Source: Sanguibacter antarcticus
GTDB lineage: Bacteria > Actinomycetota > Actinomycetes > Actinomycetales > Cellulomonadaceae
DNA: 64,000 bases
Direction: 5' to 3'
NCBI RefSeq assembly: GCF_002564005.1
Contig: NZ_PDJG01000001.1
Span: 3,224,001-3,288,000, forward strand
The notes beneath the pieces are model-generated. The model searched no databases, was not told the origin of the DNA, and worked only from the letters and a program-made list of their open reading frames with translations. Made by a program: the position numbers and the translations under genes. Shown here piece after piece: positions 7,211-16,064 of the stretch (position 1 is the first letter of the stretch; every line of letters begins with the position of its first letter).

Positions 7211-8287
7211 ATGAAGCACTCTACGACTCCTCGCCGCGTTCTCCATGCTCTGTGTCTCGGTTCCCTCGTCCTCGCACTGACTGCGTGCGAGGACGTCAGA
7301 GCCATACCGTGGCCAGCAGCCGGGACAGGAACAGCAACCGACTCGGCGACCGCGGACGCTACTCCTGAGCCCTCTCCTGTCCAGTCAGCCGACCTGGAAG
7401 CCACCACAGATGAAGGTACCGCGGAGCCGGTCGAGGTCGCGGTGCCGGATGATGTGGTCCCCGCACCTGTACCCGCTGCCCTCCCCGAAGACGTCGTCCC
7501 AGACGAGGCCGCTCCCGCAGAGCCCGTCGTGGTTGAGCCCGTCGCGACGGCCGAGGTGGTCGTGAGCGCCGCGTACCCTGACGACGCGGTCGGCGACTAC
7601 CAGCTGGGCGGTTCCTACACACCGCCCGCAGGCGTCAACCTCGTCGTGCGCGACAGCACCTCCAAGCCCGCACCAGGCCTGTACAACATCTGCTACATCA
7701 ATGGCTTCCAGACGCAGTCCGACGACTCTGACGCGTGGCTCAAGGACCACCCCGAGCTCGTCCTGCACGTCGACGGCGAGCCGGTCGCCGACCCCGGATG
7801 GCCGGACGAGTACCTCCTCGACGTGTCCACGGCCGCGAAGCGCACAGCCATCGCTGACATCATGGCCGTCACGATGACGTCGTGCGCCGACAAGGGCTTC
7901 GACGCGATCGAGTTCGACAACCTCGACTCTTACCTCCGTTCCGACGACGCCCTCGACATCGACGACGCCGTCGCCACCGCACGGCTGTACACCGAGCGCG
8001 GGCACGCGCTCGGGCTCGAGGTCGGGCAGAAGAACACGGCCGAGCTCGGCTCCCGCGGACGCGACGAGGTCGGGTTCGACTTCGCGATCGCCGAAGAGTG
8101 CGGAGTCTACGAAGAGTGCTCCGACTTCACCGACGTCTATGGCAGCCACGTCTTCGCTATCGAGTATCCCGAGGACGGGGACTTTGCCGAGTCGTGCGCG
8201 AGCCCCGGCCGCCCGGACAACATGATCCTGCGTGATCTCGACCTCGTCACCCCCTCTGACAGCGACTACGTCTACGAGCGCTGCTGA
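7211..8287 (+). CDS. Secreted GH114 (endo-alpha-1,4-polygalactosaminidase-like) lipoprotein
   Basis: Predicted cell-surface glycosidase of family GH114, 358 residues. The N-terminus is a lipoprotein signal peptide with lipobox LALTAC; a Pro/Ala/Glu/Val-rich low-complexity spacer follows to about residue 120, then the catalytic domain with YNICYINGFQTQ, DVSTAAKR and the family signature FDAIEFDNLDSY holding likely catalytic Asp/Glu residues. Late cysteines (ECGVYEEC, ESC, ERC) may form disulfides. GH114 enzymes act on galactosamine-containing exopolysaccharides. The start is uncertain: ATG at 7211, or GTG at 7193 five bases after the -10-like TACAAT at 7182-7187. Confidence 0.82.
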   Translation: MKHSTTPRRVLHALCLGSLVLALTACEDVRAIPWPAAGTGTATDSATADATPEPSPVQSADLEATTDEGTAEPVEVAVPDDVVPAPVPAALPEDVVPDEAAPAEPVVVEPVATAEVVVSAAYPDDAVGDYQLGGSYTPPAGVNLVVRDSTSKPAPGLYNICYINGFQTQSDDSDAWLKDHPELVLHVDGEPVADPGWPDEYLLDVSTAAKRTAIADIMAVTMTSCADKGFDAIEFDNLDSYLRSDDALDIDDAVATARLYTERGHALGLEVGQKNTAELGSRGRDEVGFDFAIAEECGVYEECSDFTDVYGSHVFAIEYPEDGDFAESCASPGRPDNMILRDLDLVTPSDSDYVYERC

Positions 8288-8311
8288 CACCGTCGCGGCG
8301 TCCGGCGCGGC

Positions 8312-9538
8312 TCACCCCTTCACGCACAGGAGAGTGCGAAGCCGCGCCACCACCTCGACGAGGTCAGACTGCGCTGCGATGACCGCGTCGAGGTCCTTGT
8401 AGGCAGCGGGGATCTCGTCGACCACGCCGGCGTCCTTGCGGCACTCGACGCCTGACGTCTGTGCCGCGAGGTCGTCCGTCGTGAACTCCTTCTTCGCCCG
8501 TGTCCGGGACATCCGTCGGCCCGCGCCGTGCGACGCGGACTGGAACGACGCGTCGTTCCCGAGCCCCCGCACGATGTACGAGCCTGTCCCCATCGACCCG
8601 GGGATGAGCCCGAGGTCGCCGAGCCCCGCCCGGATCGCACCCTTGCGGGTGACGATGAGCTCCGCACCGCCGATCTGCTCGACCGCCACGTAGTTGTGGT
8701 GGACGTTGACCGCCTCGTCGAACTCCACGACCACGCCGGCGAAGGCCTTCCGGACCTCGTCGACGACGAGCGCCATCATCACCGCACGCGAGCGTGCCGC
8801 GTACTCCTGCGCCCACCGCAGGTCCGTGAGGTACGCATCCATCTGCGGGGTCCCCGCGAGGAACACGGCCAGGTCCCTGTCCGGCAGCGTGAGGTTGTGG
8901 TCCAGACCCTTCGCGATCGACACGTGGCGCTCCGCGAGCTCCTTGCCGATGTTCCGCGACCCGGAGTGCAGCTGCAGCCACACCTGGTCGTCCTGGTCGG
9001 TGCACAGCTCGATGAAGTGGTTGCCGCCGCCGAGCGTCCCCAGCTGCTTGCGTGCCCGCGCCTCGAGCTGCTGCACCCCGCCGTGGAGCGTCGAGAACCG
9101 GCCCCACAGCGAGGCCGTGCCCGAGACGAACGCGGCGCTCGCCGGGCCGGAGCGCACGGGCCGGAGCCGGCTGACGTCGACGGCCGAGCCGTGCGAGTGG
9201 AAGCCGACCGGAACAGCACGCTCGAACGCCGAGCGGAGCGGGCCGAGGTCGTCGGGCAGGTCGGACGCCGTGAGCGAGGTCCGGACGCCGATCATGCCGC
9301 AGCCGATGTCCACGCCGACGGCGTTGGGCGACACGGCGTCACGCATCGCGATGACGGATCCGACGGTCGCCCCCTTTCCGAGGTGGACGTCTGGCATGAC
9401 GCGGACGCCCTCGACCCACGGCAGCGCTGCGATGGTGCGCAGCTGCTGGAGCGCCTGCTGGTCGACGTCGTGCGGGTGCGCCCACATGAGCGTCGGCGCT
9501 TTTGCGCCCGGGAGGGGGACGGGGAACTCGGCGTGCAT
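8312..9538 (-). CDS. rtcB: RtcB family RNA-splicing ligase
   Basis: GTP- and Mn-dependent ligase that joins RNA 2',3'-cyclic phosphate (or 3'-phosphate) to 5'-OH ends; in bacteria used for RNA repair. 408 residues, typical for the shorter bacterial RtcB. Metal-binding motifs are visible: GVDIGCGMIGVRT near residue 75 (Asp-x-Gly-Cys), GGGNHFIEL, LHSGSRNIGKELAERH and the C-terminal SHGAGRRMSR with the guanylylated-histidine region. ATG at 9538 is preceded by GAGAGAGG. No rtcA or rtcR neighbour, so regulation by an RtcR system is unlikely here. Confidence 0.95.
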   Translation of the reverse strand: MHAEFPVPLPGAKAPTLMWAHPHDVDQQALQQLRTIAALPWVEGVRVMPDVHLGKGATVGSVIAMRDAVSPNAVGVDIGCGMIGVRTSLTASDLPDDLGPLRSAFERAVPVGFHSHGSAVDVSRLRPVRSGPASAAFVSGTASLWGRFSTLHGGVQQLEARARKQLGTLGGGNHFIELCTDQDDQVWLQLHSGSRNIGKELAERHVSIAKGLDHNLTLPDRDLAVFLAGTPQMDAYLTDLRWAQEYAARSRAVMMALVVDEVRKAFAGVVVEFDEAVNVHHNYVAVEQIGGAELIVTRKGAIRAGLGDLGLIPGSMGTGSYIVRGLGNDASFQSASHGAGRRMSRTRAKKEFTTDDLAAQTSGVECRKDAGVVDEIPAAYKDLDAVIAAQSDLVEVVARLRTLLCVKG

Positions 9539-9724
9539 GCTGCCTCTCTCGATCGGTGCCGGCCGGGTGCGTCACCCGGGCTGTGCGGCGGGATGACCGT
9601 AGCCGACCAGTCCCGTCGGCCACCTCCTTTTTTGCTCGACGACGTCGGCGACGCGCTCGGGTCGACGACTCGGCACCGCTGCGTGCCCCACGCCGAGCCG
9701 CGACGCACGCGCTGACGGTCCGCG

Positions 9725-10576
9725 CTACCGCGGGTTCTGCGTGAGATACGTCTCGAGAGACTGGGGTGCACGCCCGGTGAGGGTCTCGACAGCGGTGCTG
9801 ACGGCAGCCATGTCGTTGCTGGCGATGGCCGTGTAGGTGCTCACCCATGCGTCGAGCTGCCACCCGGGTGCGTCGAAGCCGGCGCGCGACCTGTAGGCCT
9901 CGTCGATCGTCTCGTCGTGGAACCGGACGTCGGTGCCACGGACGCGTGCGATGGTCGCGGCGACGTCCGCGAGGGTGAGCGACTCCGGGCCGGTGAGGTC
10001 GTAGACCTGGGAGACGTGCGGTGCCGGGGTCGTGAGGACCGCAGCAGCGGCGCGTGCCACGTCCGAGCGCGTGACGACGGCGACCCGTCCGTCGCCGGCC
10101 GGCCCGCGGACGACTCCGTCGTCTCCCACCAGGTCTTCCATGAAGTCGATGTAGAAGCTGTCTCGGAGGAACGTCCACCGCATGCCCGAGGCCTTGATGT
10201 GCTCTTCGGTGGCGTGGTGGTCGCGCGCAAGGGTGAAGACTGCGTCGGGCGCCGCTGCGACGAACGACGTGTACACGATGTGCTGCACCCCCGCGGAGGC
10301 TGCGGCGTCGACGAAGGACCGGTGCTGGTCGAGCCGTTCGAGGCTCTCCGGGGCTGACACCATGAACAGGGTGTCGACGCCGGCGAGCGCGGCTCGTGAG
10401 GCGTCCTCGTCGCTGTAGCTGAACGGGTGCACCGTGCACAGCGGGAGGTGCGGAGCCTTCGCGGGGGTGCGCACCAGCAGTCGTTGCGGGACGTCGCGCT
10501 CAGCGAGGTTCCGGGCGACGCGGCCGCCGAGCGCACCGGTGGCGCCGGTGACGGCGAGGGTGGGGAACGTACTCAT
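9725..10576 (-). CDS. NmrA-type NAD(P)-binding oxidoreductase (SDR family)
   Basis: Atypical short-chain dehydrogenase of the NmrA/YtfG (NAD(P)H:quinone oxidoreductase-like) group, 283 residues. The N-terminal nucleotide-binding motif TGATGALGGRVARNL is intact; the middle has the family pattern GVQHIVYTSF and RWTFLRDSFYIDFM. No Tyr-x-x-x-Lys catalytic pair is evident, as is common in this group, so it may be a redox sensor or a quinone reductase. ATG at 10576 follows AGGAG. It is followed by no coupled gene; the pentapeptide gene lies upstream on the same strand with a 64-base gap. Confidence 0.82.
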   Translation of the reverse strand: MSTFPTLAVTGATGALGGRVARNLAERDVPQRLLVRTPAKAPHLPLCTVHPFSYSDEDASRAALAGVDTLFMVSAPESLERLDQHRSFVDAAASAGVQHIVYTSFVAAAPDAVFTLARDHHATEEHIKASGMRWTFLRDSFYIDFMEDLVGDDGVVRGPAGDGRVAVVTRSDVARAAAAVLTTPAPHVSQVYDLTGPESLTLADVAATIARVRGTDVRFHDETIDEAYRSRAGFDAPGWQLDAWVSTYTAIASNDMAAVSTAVETLTGRAPQSLETYLTQNPR

Positions 10577-10640
10577 CAGGGGCTCCTGGGTGGTTTGGGT
10601 GAGTCTGCTGTGCGGCCGGGATGCTGGGAGTCAGACCCGA

Positions 10641-11258
10641 TCACCCGGCGACGACGATGCCGAGGTGCGCCGCGAGCGCCGGTGCGAGGTCGCGCAGCTG
10701 GTCCTCGCTGATGGTCGCTCCTTTGAGGCCGGCGAGGCCCGTGAGGGCACTGAGCCGTGCCCCGCTGAGGTCCACGCGCTTGAGGTGGGTGGCGGTCGTG
10801 GTGAGCTGGTCGATGCGGGTCCCGGGGAAAGCGACGACGTCTGCCCGGACACGGGAGAGGTCGAGCTCGCCGATGACGCAGTCCTCGAAGCGGACCTCGC
10901 TCAGGCGCGCGTCGCGGAGGTTGAGGTAGTCGATCTTCACGTCGCGGAACGTCACGCGGGACCAGTCGCCGGAGTAGGCCTGGATGCCGCCGAGCCTGCT
11001 GGCGCGGACGGTCACGTCGAGCCACGATCCGGAGGCGACGTCGAGGGTGTCCGCGTTGACCGTGTCGAACGTGCAGCCCATGAGCCGGGCGGAGCCGAGG
11101 TTCGTGCCGGAGAGGTCGGCGTCGCGGAACTCGGAGTCGATGATGCGCGAGCCCGACGCGTCGACGTCCCGCAGGTCGGTCCCGTCGAACACGCCGTTCT
11201 CGACGTATCCCTCGGGCTCGAGGCGCTGGGGGTCGTCGGGAAGGTCGTCTGTCGCCAT
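10641..11258 (-). CDS. Pentapeptide-repeat protein
   Basis: 205-residue protein built of pentapeptide repeats (pattern A-D/N-L-x-x), for example FDGTDLRDVDASGSRIIDSE and DADLSGTNLGSARLMGC, which fold as a right-handed quadrilateral beta-helix. No signal peptide or membrane segment, so cytoplasmic. Some pentapeptide proteins (MfpA, Qnr) mimic DNA and protect gyrase, but this one has no recognisable specific kinship, and function is unknown. The ATG at 11258 has no clear Shine-Dalgarno; the hexamer GAAAGT six bases upstream could be a -10 box for a leaderless transcript. Confidence 0.85.
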   Translation of the reverse strand: MATDDLPDDPQRLEPEGYVENGVFDGTDLRDVDASGSRIIDSEFRDADLSGTNLGSARLMGCTFDTVNADTLDVASGSWLDVTVRASRLGGIQAYSGDWSRVTFRDVKIDYLNLRDARLSEVRFEDCVIGELDLSRVRADVVAFPGTRIDQLTTTATHLKRVDLSGARLSALTGLAGLKGATISEDQLRDLAPALAAHLGIVVAG

Positions 11259-11384
11259 GGACCCACTTTCTCACGCACGCTGGAGGGCACCCACGAGGTC
11301 GGAGCGAGCGGACCTCGACCGGGAATGTCCTGGCGGAGTCTGACGTTCCCCCGATGATTGACTCATCAACTATCTGAGGTGCGC

Positions 11385-12557
11385 ATGCTCGACGTCGTGG
11401 TCATCGGAGCCGGTCAGGCCGGGCTCGCCGCCGCCTACCACCTGGTGCGTCTCGGCCTGGAGCCCGAGCGTGACTTCGTCGTCCTCGACGCCAACGACGG
11501 CCCCGGGGGAGCGTGGCGCCATCGCTGGCCGTCCCTCACCCTCGGCGCGGCGCACGGCATCCACGACCTGCCCGGACTGCCCATCGGGCCTCCGGACCCG
11601 ACCGAGCCCGCGTCCGCCGCGGTCGCCCGCTACTACGGGACCTACGAGGAGACGTTCAGCCTCCCGGTGCACCGGCCCGTCACCGTGACCGCGGTGCGCC
11701 CCGAGACCGACGACCCCGCGTCGCCCCTGCTCGTCACAGGGACCGAGGGCACGCTCGCAGCACCGCGGACGTGGCGCACCCGCACGATCGTCAGCGCGAC
11801 CGGCACGTGGACCCGCCCGTACTGGCCGCACTACCCAGGCCGCGAGCTCTTCCAGGGGCGCCAGCTCCACACGCACGACTTCTGGTCGGTCGACGAGTTT
11901 CGCGGCCAGCACGTCGTGGTCGTCGGGGGCGGCGCGTCCGCCGTGCAGTTCCTCCTGCCGCTCGCGCAGGTTGCGACGACGACGTGGGCGACGCGTCGCC
12001 CGCCCGTCTTCGGCGACCGGGTGTTCGACCGCGAGTGGGGCATCGACGTCGAGCGCCGCGTCCGCGAACGGACCGCTGCCGGGCTGCCGACGCTCAGCGT
12101 CGTCGGCGCGACCGGTCTGCCCCTGACCCCGGAGTACCAGCAAGGCATCGACGACGGGGTGCTCGTCTCGCGCGGCATGTTCACACGCATCACCGAGCAC
12201 GGGGTCGTCTTCCCCGACGCGTCGGCGCCCGGCGGCGAGACCGAGGTCCGCGCGGACGCGATCCTGTGGGCGACCGGGTTCCGCCCGGCCGTCGACCACC
12301 TCTCGCCCTTGCGCCTGCGCGAGCACGGCGGCGCCATCGCGACAGACGGTGTGCACGTGCCGCGCGACGGTCGGATCTTCCTCGCCGGCTACGGCGCCGG
12401 GGCGTCGACCATCGGGGCGACACGGTCCGGACGAGCTGCGGCGGTGGCAGCGGCACGCGCGGTGCGCGGTGCGGACGGGCGGCCCAGCGGCCCCGTCGGG
12501 CGACCGTCCGACGCGACGTGGCTCAGCCACGGCGCGAGCGGACACACACGGGTGTGA
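11385..12557 (+). CDS. FAD-dependent monooxygenase / NAD(P)-binding oxidoreductase
   Basis: Flavoprotein of the flavin-containing monooxygenase group, 390 residues. FAD motif VVVIGAGQAGLAAAYHL at the very N-terminus and NADPH motif VVVVGGGASAVQFL near residue 180; ATGFRPAVDHLSPL is the conserved C-terminal FMO/ATG motif. Relatives oxidise soft nucleophiles or ketones; some are annotated as putative K+ transport or CzcO-like oxidoreductases. ATG at 11385 is chosen since it begins the Rossmann fold and follows GAGGT; a 9-codon longer form from 11358 is less likely. Substrate unknown. Confidence 0.87.
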   Translation: MLDVVVIGAGQAGLAAAYHLVRLGLEPERDFVVLDANDGPGGAWRHRWPSLTLGAAHGIHDLPGLPIGPPDPTEPASAAVARYYGTYEETFSLPVHRPVTVTAVRPETDDPASPLLVTGTEGTLAAPRTWRTRTIVSATGTWTRPYWPHYPGRELFQGRQLHTHDFWSVDEFRGQHVVVVGGGASAVQFLLPLAQVATTTWATRRPPVFGDRVFDREWGIDVERRVRERTAAGLPTLSVVGATGLPLTPEYQQGIDDGVLVSRGMFTRITEHGVVFPDASAPGGETEVRADAILWATGFRPAVDHLSPLRLREHGGAIATDGVHVPRDGRIFLAGYGAGASTIGATRSGRAAAVAAARAVRGADGRPSGPVGRPSDATWLSHGASGHTRV

Positions 12558-12596
12558 GAGCCTGCTTCACGAGGAGCGAGCACGGAGAGGAGCGCG

Positions 12597-13607
12597 GTGC
12601 GCAGGTCTGTCTGCTTCATGCTCGCGGTCATGGCCGTCGCGCCGGGACTTGCGGGCTGTGCTGGTGGGGACGTCACACCCGAGGACGTCACCCCTCCGGA
12701 CATCACCGCCAAGATCTCCTCGCAGGAGTATCTCGCAGAGGCGCTCCAGCTTCTGGACGACGGCATCCTTGCGGGCTCAGGCGACTGGACGGCGGCTCGA
12801 GCGGATGCGATCGCGCGCGTGACGGCCGAGACCTCGCTCGACGACGTCCACGCGATGCTCGACGACCTGGCGACCGTCGCGGGCGGCCTGCACAGCCGGT
12901 TCCGCACACCTGACGAAGTGCGTTCGTGGGAGAAGGACGCGCTGGGCACTGACGGTCCCGAGGTCCCGAGCGTCGAGCGCGACGGCGACGTCGCTGTCCT
13001 CACTCTCCCGTCTTTCCCGATCGACGACCCGGCTCTGGTCGAGGCCTACGTCGACGCGAGCGTGGCTGCGATCCGACCGTTTGCCGACGCGGACCTGTGC
13101 GGGTGGGTCGTCGATGTCTCCCTGAACACCGGTGGGAACGGTGACGCGATGATCGTGGCGGCGTCGCCGCTGCTCTCCGACGGACTGGTGCTGGGTCTGG
13201 AGGAGCCGGACGGCACCGTGCGCGAGCTCGCGGTCGACGGCAACACGGTCCTCGGCGACGGCGACGTGCTCGTCGGTGGGTCCGGGAGCCCGATCAAGAT
13301 CCGCACCCCGTCGATCGTTGTCCGCCACAGCCTGATGACGGCGAGCGCCGGTGAGGCGGTCGTGGTCGCGTTCTACGGCGAGCCGTCGGCACGGACCTTC
13401 GGTTCCCGGACGCGCGGGTTCACGACCGGCAACACGTACACCGAGCTGGCGGACGGAGCAGGCCTCACGGTGACCACGGGTGCGTTCCAGGACCGCCTCG
13501 GGAACACCTACGACGGCAAGCTCGCCCCAGGTGTCGAAGGTCCGGGAGCGAGCGTGGCAGCTGATCTCGCGTCGACGGAGAGCGACTGGCTCCGCGCCAG
13601 GTGCTGA
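12597..13607 (+). CDS. S41-family peptidase-like lipoprotein
   Basis: 336-residue predicted lipoprotein: signal peptide with lipobox LAGC near residue 21, then a domain resembling the C-terminal-processing (tail-specific) protease S41 fold. Visible parts are GDVAVLTLPSF, the strand CGWVVDVSLNTGGNGDAM (the conserved D-x-R-x-N-x-G-G region), and TASAGEAVV where the S41 nucleophile Ser lies, followed by FGSRTRGFTTGN. The usual PDZ domain is missing or very short. Surface-anchored peptidase is likely, but activity is not certain because the catalytic Lys cannot be assigned. GTG start follows GGAGAGG. Confidence 0.72.
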   Translation: MRRSVCFMLAVMAVAPGLAGCAGGDVTPEDVTPPDITAKISSQEYLAEALQLLDDGILAGSGDWTAARADAIARVTAETSLDDVHAMLDDLATVAGGLHSRFRTPDEVRSWEKDALGTDGPEVPSVERDGDVAVLTLPSFPIDDPALVEAYVDASVAAIRPFADADLCGWVVDVSLNTGGNGDAMIVAASPLLSDGLVLGLEEPDGTVRELAVDGNTVLGDGDVLVGGSGSPIKIRTPSIVVRHSLMTASAGEAVVVAFYGEPSARTFGSRTRGFTTGNTYTELADGAGLTVTTGAFQDRLGNTYDGKLAPGVEGPGASVAADLASTESDWLRARC

Positions 13608-13623
13608 GCATCTGGCGCGGAGC
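13589..13623. terminator. Hairpin between convergent S41 lipoprotein and htdX genes
   Basis: A 12-bp perfect stem (arms 13589-13600, GCTCCGCGCCAG, and 13612-13623) spans the stop codon of the lipoprotein gene and lies between convergent genes. Probable rho-independent-like terminator although no U-run follows. Confidence 0.6.
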
Positions 13624-13663
13624 AGGGAACGGTTCTGTGCGCCCTCGAGGAGGACGCCACCAC

Positions 13664-14677
13664 CTAGCCCGGCGTGACCGTCCCTGTGAAGTGCTCCTTG
13701 CCGCTGCGAGCGTTCCAGCCGACATACGTGAAGCCGTCACCGGGGCTCTCGCTCCGCGTGATCGCCACCGCCACCTTCCCGGGCAGCAGCACCGGCTTGG
13801 CGAACTCGACGGTCCACTCGAATGCTCCGGCCTGTCCCGCACCGGTCTCCGACAGTGCCCGTGCGGCCGTGTACATGCCGTGCGCGATCGCCTTCGGGAA
13901 GCCGAACGCCTTGGCGGTCAGTGCGGAGAGGTGGATCGGGTTCCGGTCCCCGGAGACTGCCGCGTACCGACGACCCGTGCCGGCGTCGAGCTGCCACTGC
14001 GCGGTCGGGAAGCGCTCAGTGGTTGCCTCCGCGTCGGCCACGCGAGCCGCGCTGGCGGTCGCCTGCGGCGCACCCGGCTCGACGACCGAGACGCTCCCCG
14101 CACCCTTCGCGAGATACGTCGACACCCCGCGCCACACGACCTCGCGCGCGTGCCCTGCTCCGGAGAGCGCAGAGACCTCGGTGACGAGGTCCACCTGCGT
14201 CCCCTTGCGGTGGGGCCGTGCGTTCTCGGCCCACGCCTGGACCTCGAGGTGCTCGTCGGCGAGCACGGGACGCGAGACGCGCACGGCGTTGGCGAGGTGC
14301 ACCATCCCGGCGACGGGCAGCGGGAAGTCCGGACGGACCATGAGTGCCATCGCCACGGGGAAGGCGAGGACGTGCACGAACCCGGCAGGGAGGTGGTCGT
14401 CGGTGGGCTCGCCCAAGAGTCGCTGGTAGGCGAGCAGGTGCTCGGGGTCCGCGACGACGTCGGCGACGCGATACGTCACGTCGGGCAGCACGACGGTCGA
14501 CCGTCCGGGCTCGGCGCTCTCGTCGAGACCGCCCAGTCCCGGAATCTTCGAGAGCAGCCGTTCTGCGCTCGGCACGACCGCTCGCACGTACAGCCCACCG
14601 AGGCCAGGGACCTCGGGGAGCGTCTTGACGTGCGCGGGCCGGTCGCCGCTCGTGCTGGAGGTGTTCATGTCCGCCAC
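13664..14677 (-). CDS. htdX: MaoC-like 3-hydroxyacyl dehydratase (HtdX type)
   Basis: Double hot-dog (R)-specific 3-hydroxyacyl-ACP/CoA dehydratase like mycobacterial HtdX, 337 residues. The C-terminal hot-dog carries the hydratase-2 motif DRNPIHLSALTAKAFGFPKA-IAHGM with the catalytic Asp and His; the N-terminal hot-dog lacks it. GTG at 14677 is chosen, four bases after the fabG stop with GGAG nine bases upstream; ATG at 14668 is the alternative. It is the last gene of fadA-fabG-htdX on the minus strand. It would dehydrate the product of FabG and may serve fatty-acid elongation or beta-oxidation-linked modification. Confidence 0.88.
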   Translation of the reverse strand: MADMNTSSTSGDRPAHVKTLPEVPGLGGLYVRAVVPSAERLLSKIPGLGGLDESAEPGRSTVVLPDVTYRVADVVADPEHLLAYQRLLGEPTDDHLPAGFVHVLAFPVAMALMVRPDFPLPVAGMVHLANAVRVSRPVLADEHLEVQAWAENARPHRKGTQVDLVTEVSALSGAGHAREVVWRGVSTYLAKGAGSVSVVEPGAPQATASAARVADAEATTERFPTAQWQLDAGTGRRYAAVSGDRNPIHLSALTAKAFGFPKAIAHGMYTAARALSETGAGQAGAFEWTVEFAKPVLLPGKVAVAITRSESPGDGFTYVGWNARSGKEHFTGTVTPG

Positions 14678-14681
14678 GGTG

Positions 14682-16064
14682 TCAGGCTCCGACGAGGTTC
14701 TGGCCGCAGACGCGCAGCACGGTCCCGTTGATCCCCCCGGCGGCCGGCGACGCGAAGAACGCGACGGCCTCAGCGACGTCGACCGGAAGGCCTGCCTGCT
14801 GGAGCGAGTTGAGACGTCGGGCCACCTCGCGCGTCGCGAACGGGATCCGTGCAGTCATCTCTGTCTCGATGAACCCGGGCGCGACAGCGTTCGCGACGCC
14901 GCCGGTCGCCGCCATGAGCGGTCCGGTCGCCCGGACCATGCCGATGACCCCGCCCTTGGACGCGGCGTAGTTCGTCTGCCCACGGTTGCCGGCGATGCCG
15001 CTCGTCGAGGCGAGCGAGACGATGCGTGGCTGGTCGACGAACGCGGGTGAGGCGAGGAGCGTCTCGTTGATCCGCAGCTGCGCCGCGATGTTCACCGCGA
15101 GGACGGAGTCCCACGTCTCGGGCTTCATGTTGGCGAGCAGCTTGTCCCGCGTGATCCCGGCGTTGTGCACGACGATGTCGATGCCGCCGTGACGCGCCAC
15201 GGCGTGGTCGATGATCTTCGCGCCCGCGTCGGGTGCCGTGATGTCGAGCTGGAGCGCGGTGCCACGGATCTGGTTGGCGACCGTCGCGAGCGACTCGCCC
15301 GCGGCGGGCACGTCGACCACGACGACCTTGGCGCCGTCGCGCGCGAGCGTCGTCGCGATGGCAGCACCGATGCCGCGTGCGGCACCGGTGACGACCGCGA
15401 CACGGCCCTCGAGCGGGCGGTCCCAGCTCGCAGGCGTCGTCCCGCCGGACGAGGACACCGTGAGGAGCTGGCCGTCGACGAACGCCGACTTCGCCGACAG
15501 GAAGAACTGCAGGGCTCCGAGCACGGACGGCGCGGTCACGGGGACCTCGCCGTCGGTCGCGGACGTGAGCACGATCCCGTTGCCGGTCGCGCCTCCGCGC
15601 AGCTCCTTCGCGACAGACCGGACGATCCCGTCAATGCCCTGACGCACGGCCGCGACAGCCGGGGCATCGTCGGCGAGCGCGGCGCGGGAGATCGTCACGA
15701 CGCGGGCTCCGGGGGCGAGCGCTCGCAGGACGCCACCGAGCTCGCGCACCGGCGCGGAGAGGTCGTCGGGGTGCACTGCTTCGGAGAGGACGACGACGAC
15801 TGCGCCCCACCGCACGCTCGAGGCGCCGTCGGCGGACCGGCGCACGTCGAGGGCGTCACCGAGCTCGCCGCTCACGAGGATCTGGGCGACGGCGTCAGCA
15901 TCCTTGCCGGACCCGACGGTGCCGCCGAGCACGAGGACCGGCCCGGTGACGAGCGGGGCGCCCGTGACCTGACGACGCAGGACGGACGGGCGCGGCAGCC
16001 CGAGCTTCTTCGCCAGGTTGCCGGTGACGCCGCCGTTGACGAGGGAGATGTACTTGTCGCTCAC
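14682..16064 (-). CDS. fabG: 3-oxoacyl-ACP/CoA reductase, FabG4 type
   Basis: High-molecular-weight FabG, 460 residues: an N-terminal degenerate flavodoxin-like domain (about residues 1-210) and a C-terminal SDR domain with VAVVTGAARGIGAAIATTL, NAG (HNAGIT), the catalytic Ser in SLASTSG and YAASKGG (Tyr-x-x-x-Lys). This architecture is that of mycobacterial FabG4, which reduces 3-oxoacyl-CoA. GTG at 16064 overlaps the fadA stop (GTGA), giving translational coupling; a 97-codon longer frame lies inside fadA and is rejected. Confidence 0.93.
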   Translation of the reverse strand: MSDKYISLVNGGVTGNLAKKLGLPRPSVLRRQVTGAPLVTGPVLVLGGTVGSGKDADAVAQILVSGELGDALDVRRSADGASSVRWGAVVVVLSEAVHPDDLSAPVRELGGVLRALAPGARVVTISRAALADDAPAVAAVRQGIDGIVRSVAKELRGGATGNGIVLTSATDGEVPVTAPSVLGALQFFLSAKSAFVDGQLLTVSSSGGTTPASWDRPLEGRVAVVTGAARGIGAAIATTLARDGAKVVVVDVPAAGESLATVANQIRGTALQLDITAPDAGAKIIDHAVARHGGIDIVVHNAGITRDKLLANMKPETWDSVLAVNIAAQLRINETLLASPAFVDQPRIVSLASTSGIAGNRGQTNYAASKGGVIGMVRATGPLMAATGGVANAVAPGFIETEMTARIPFATREVARRLNSLQQAGLPVDVAEAVAFFASPAAGGINGTVLRVCGQNLVGA

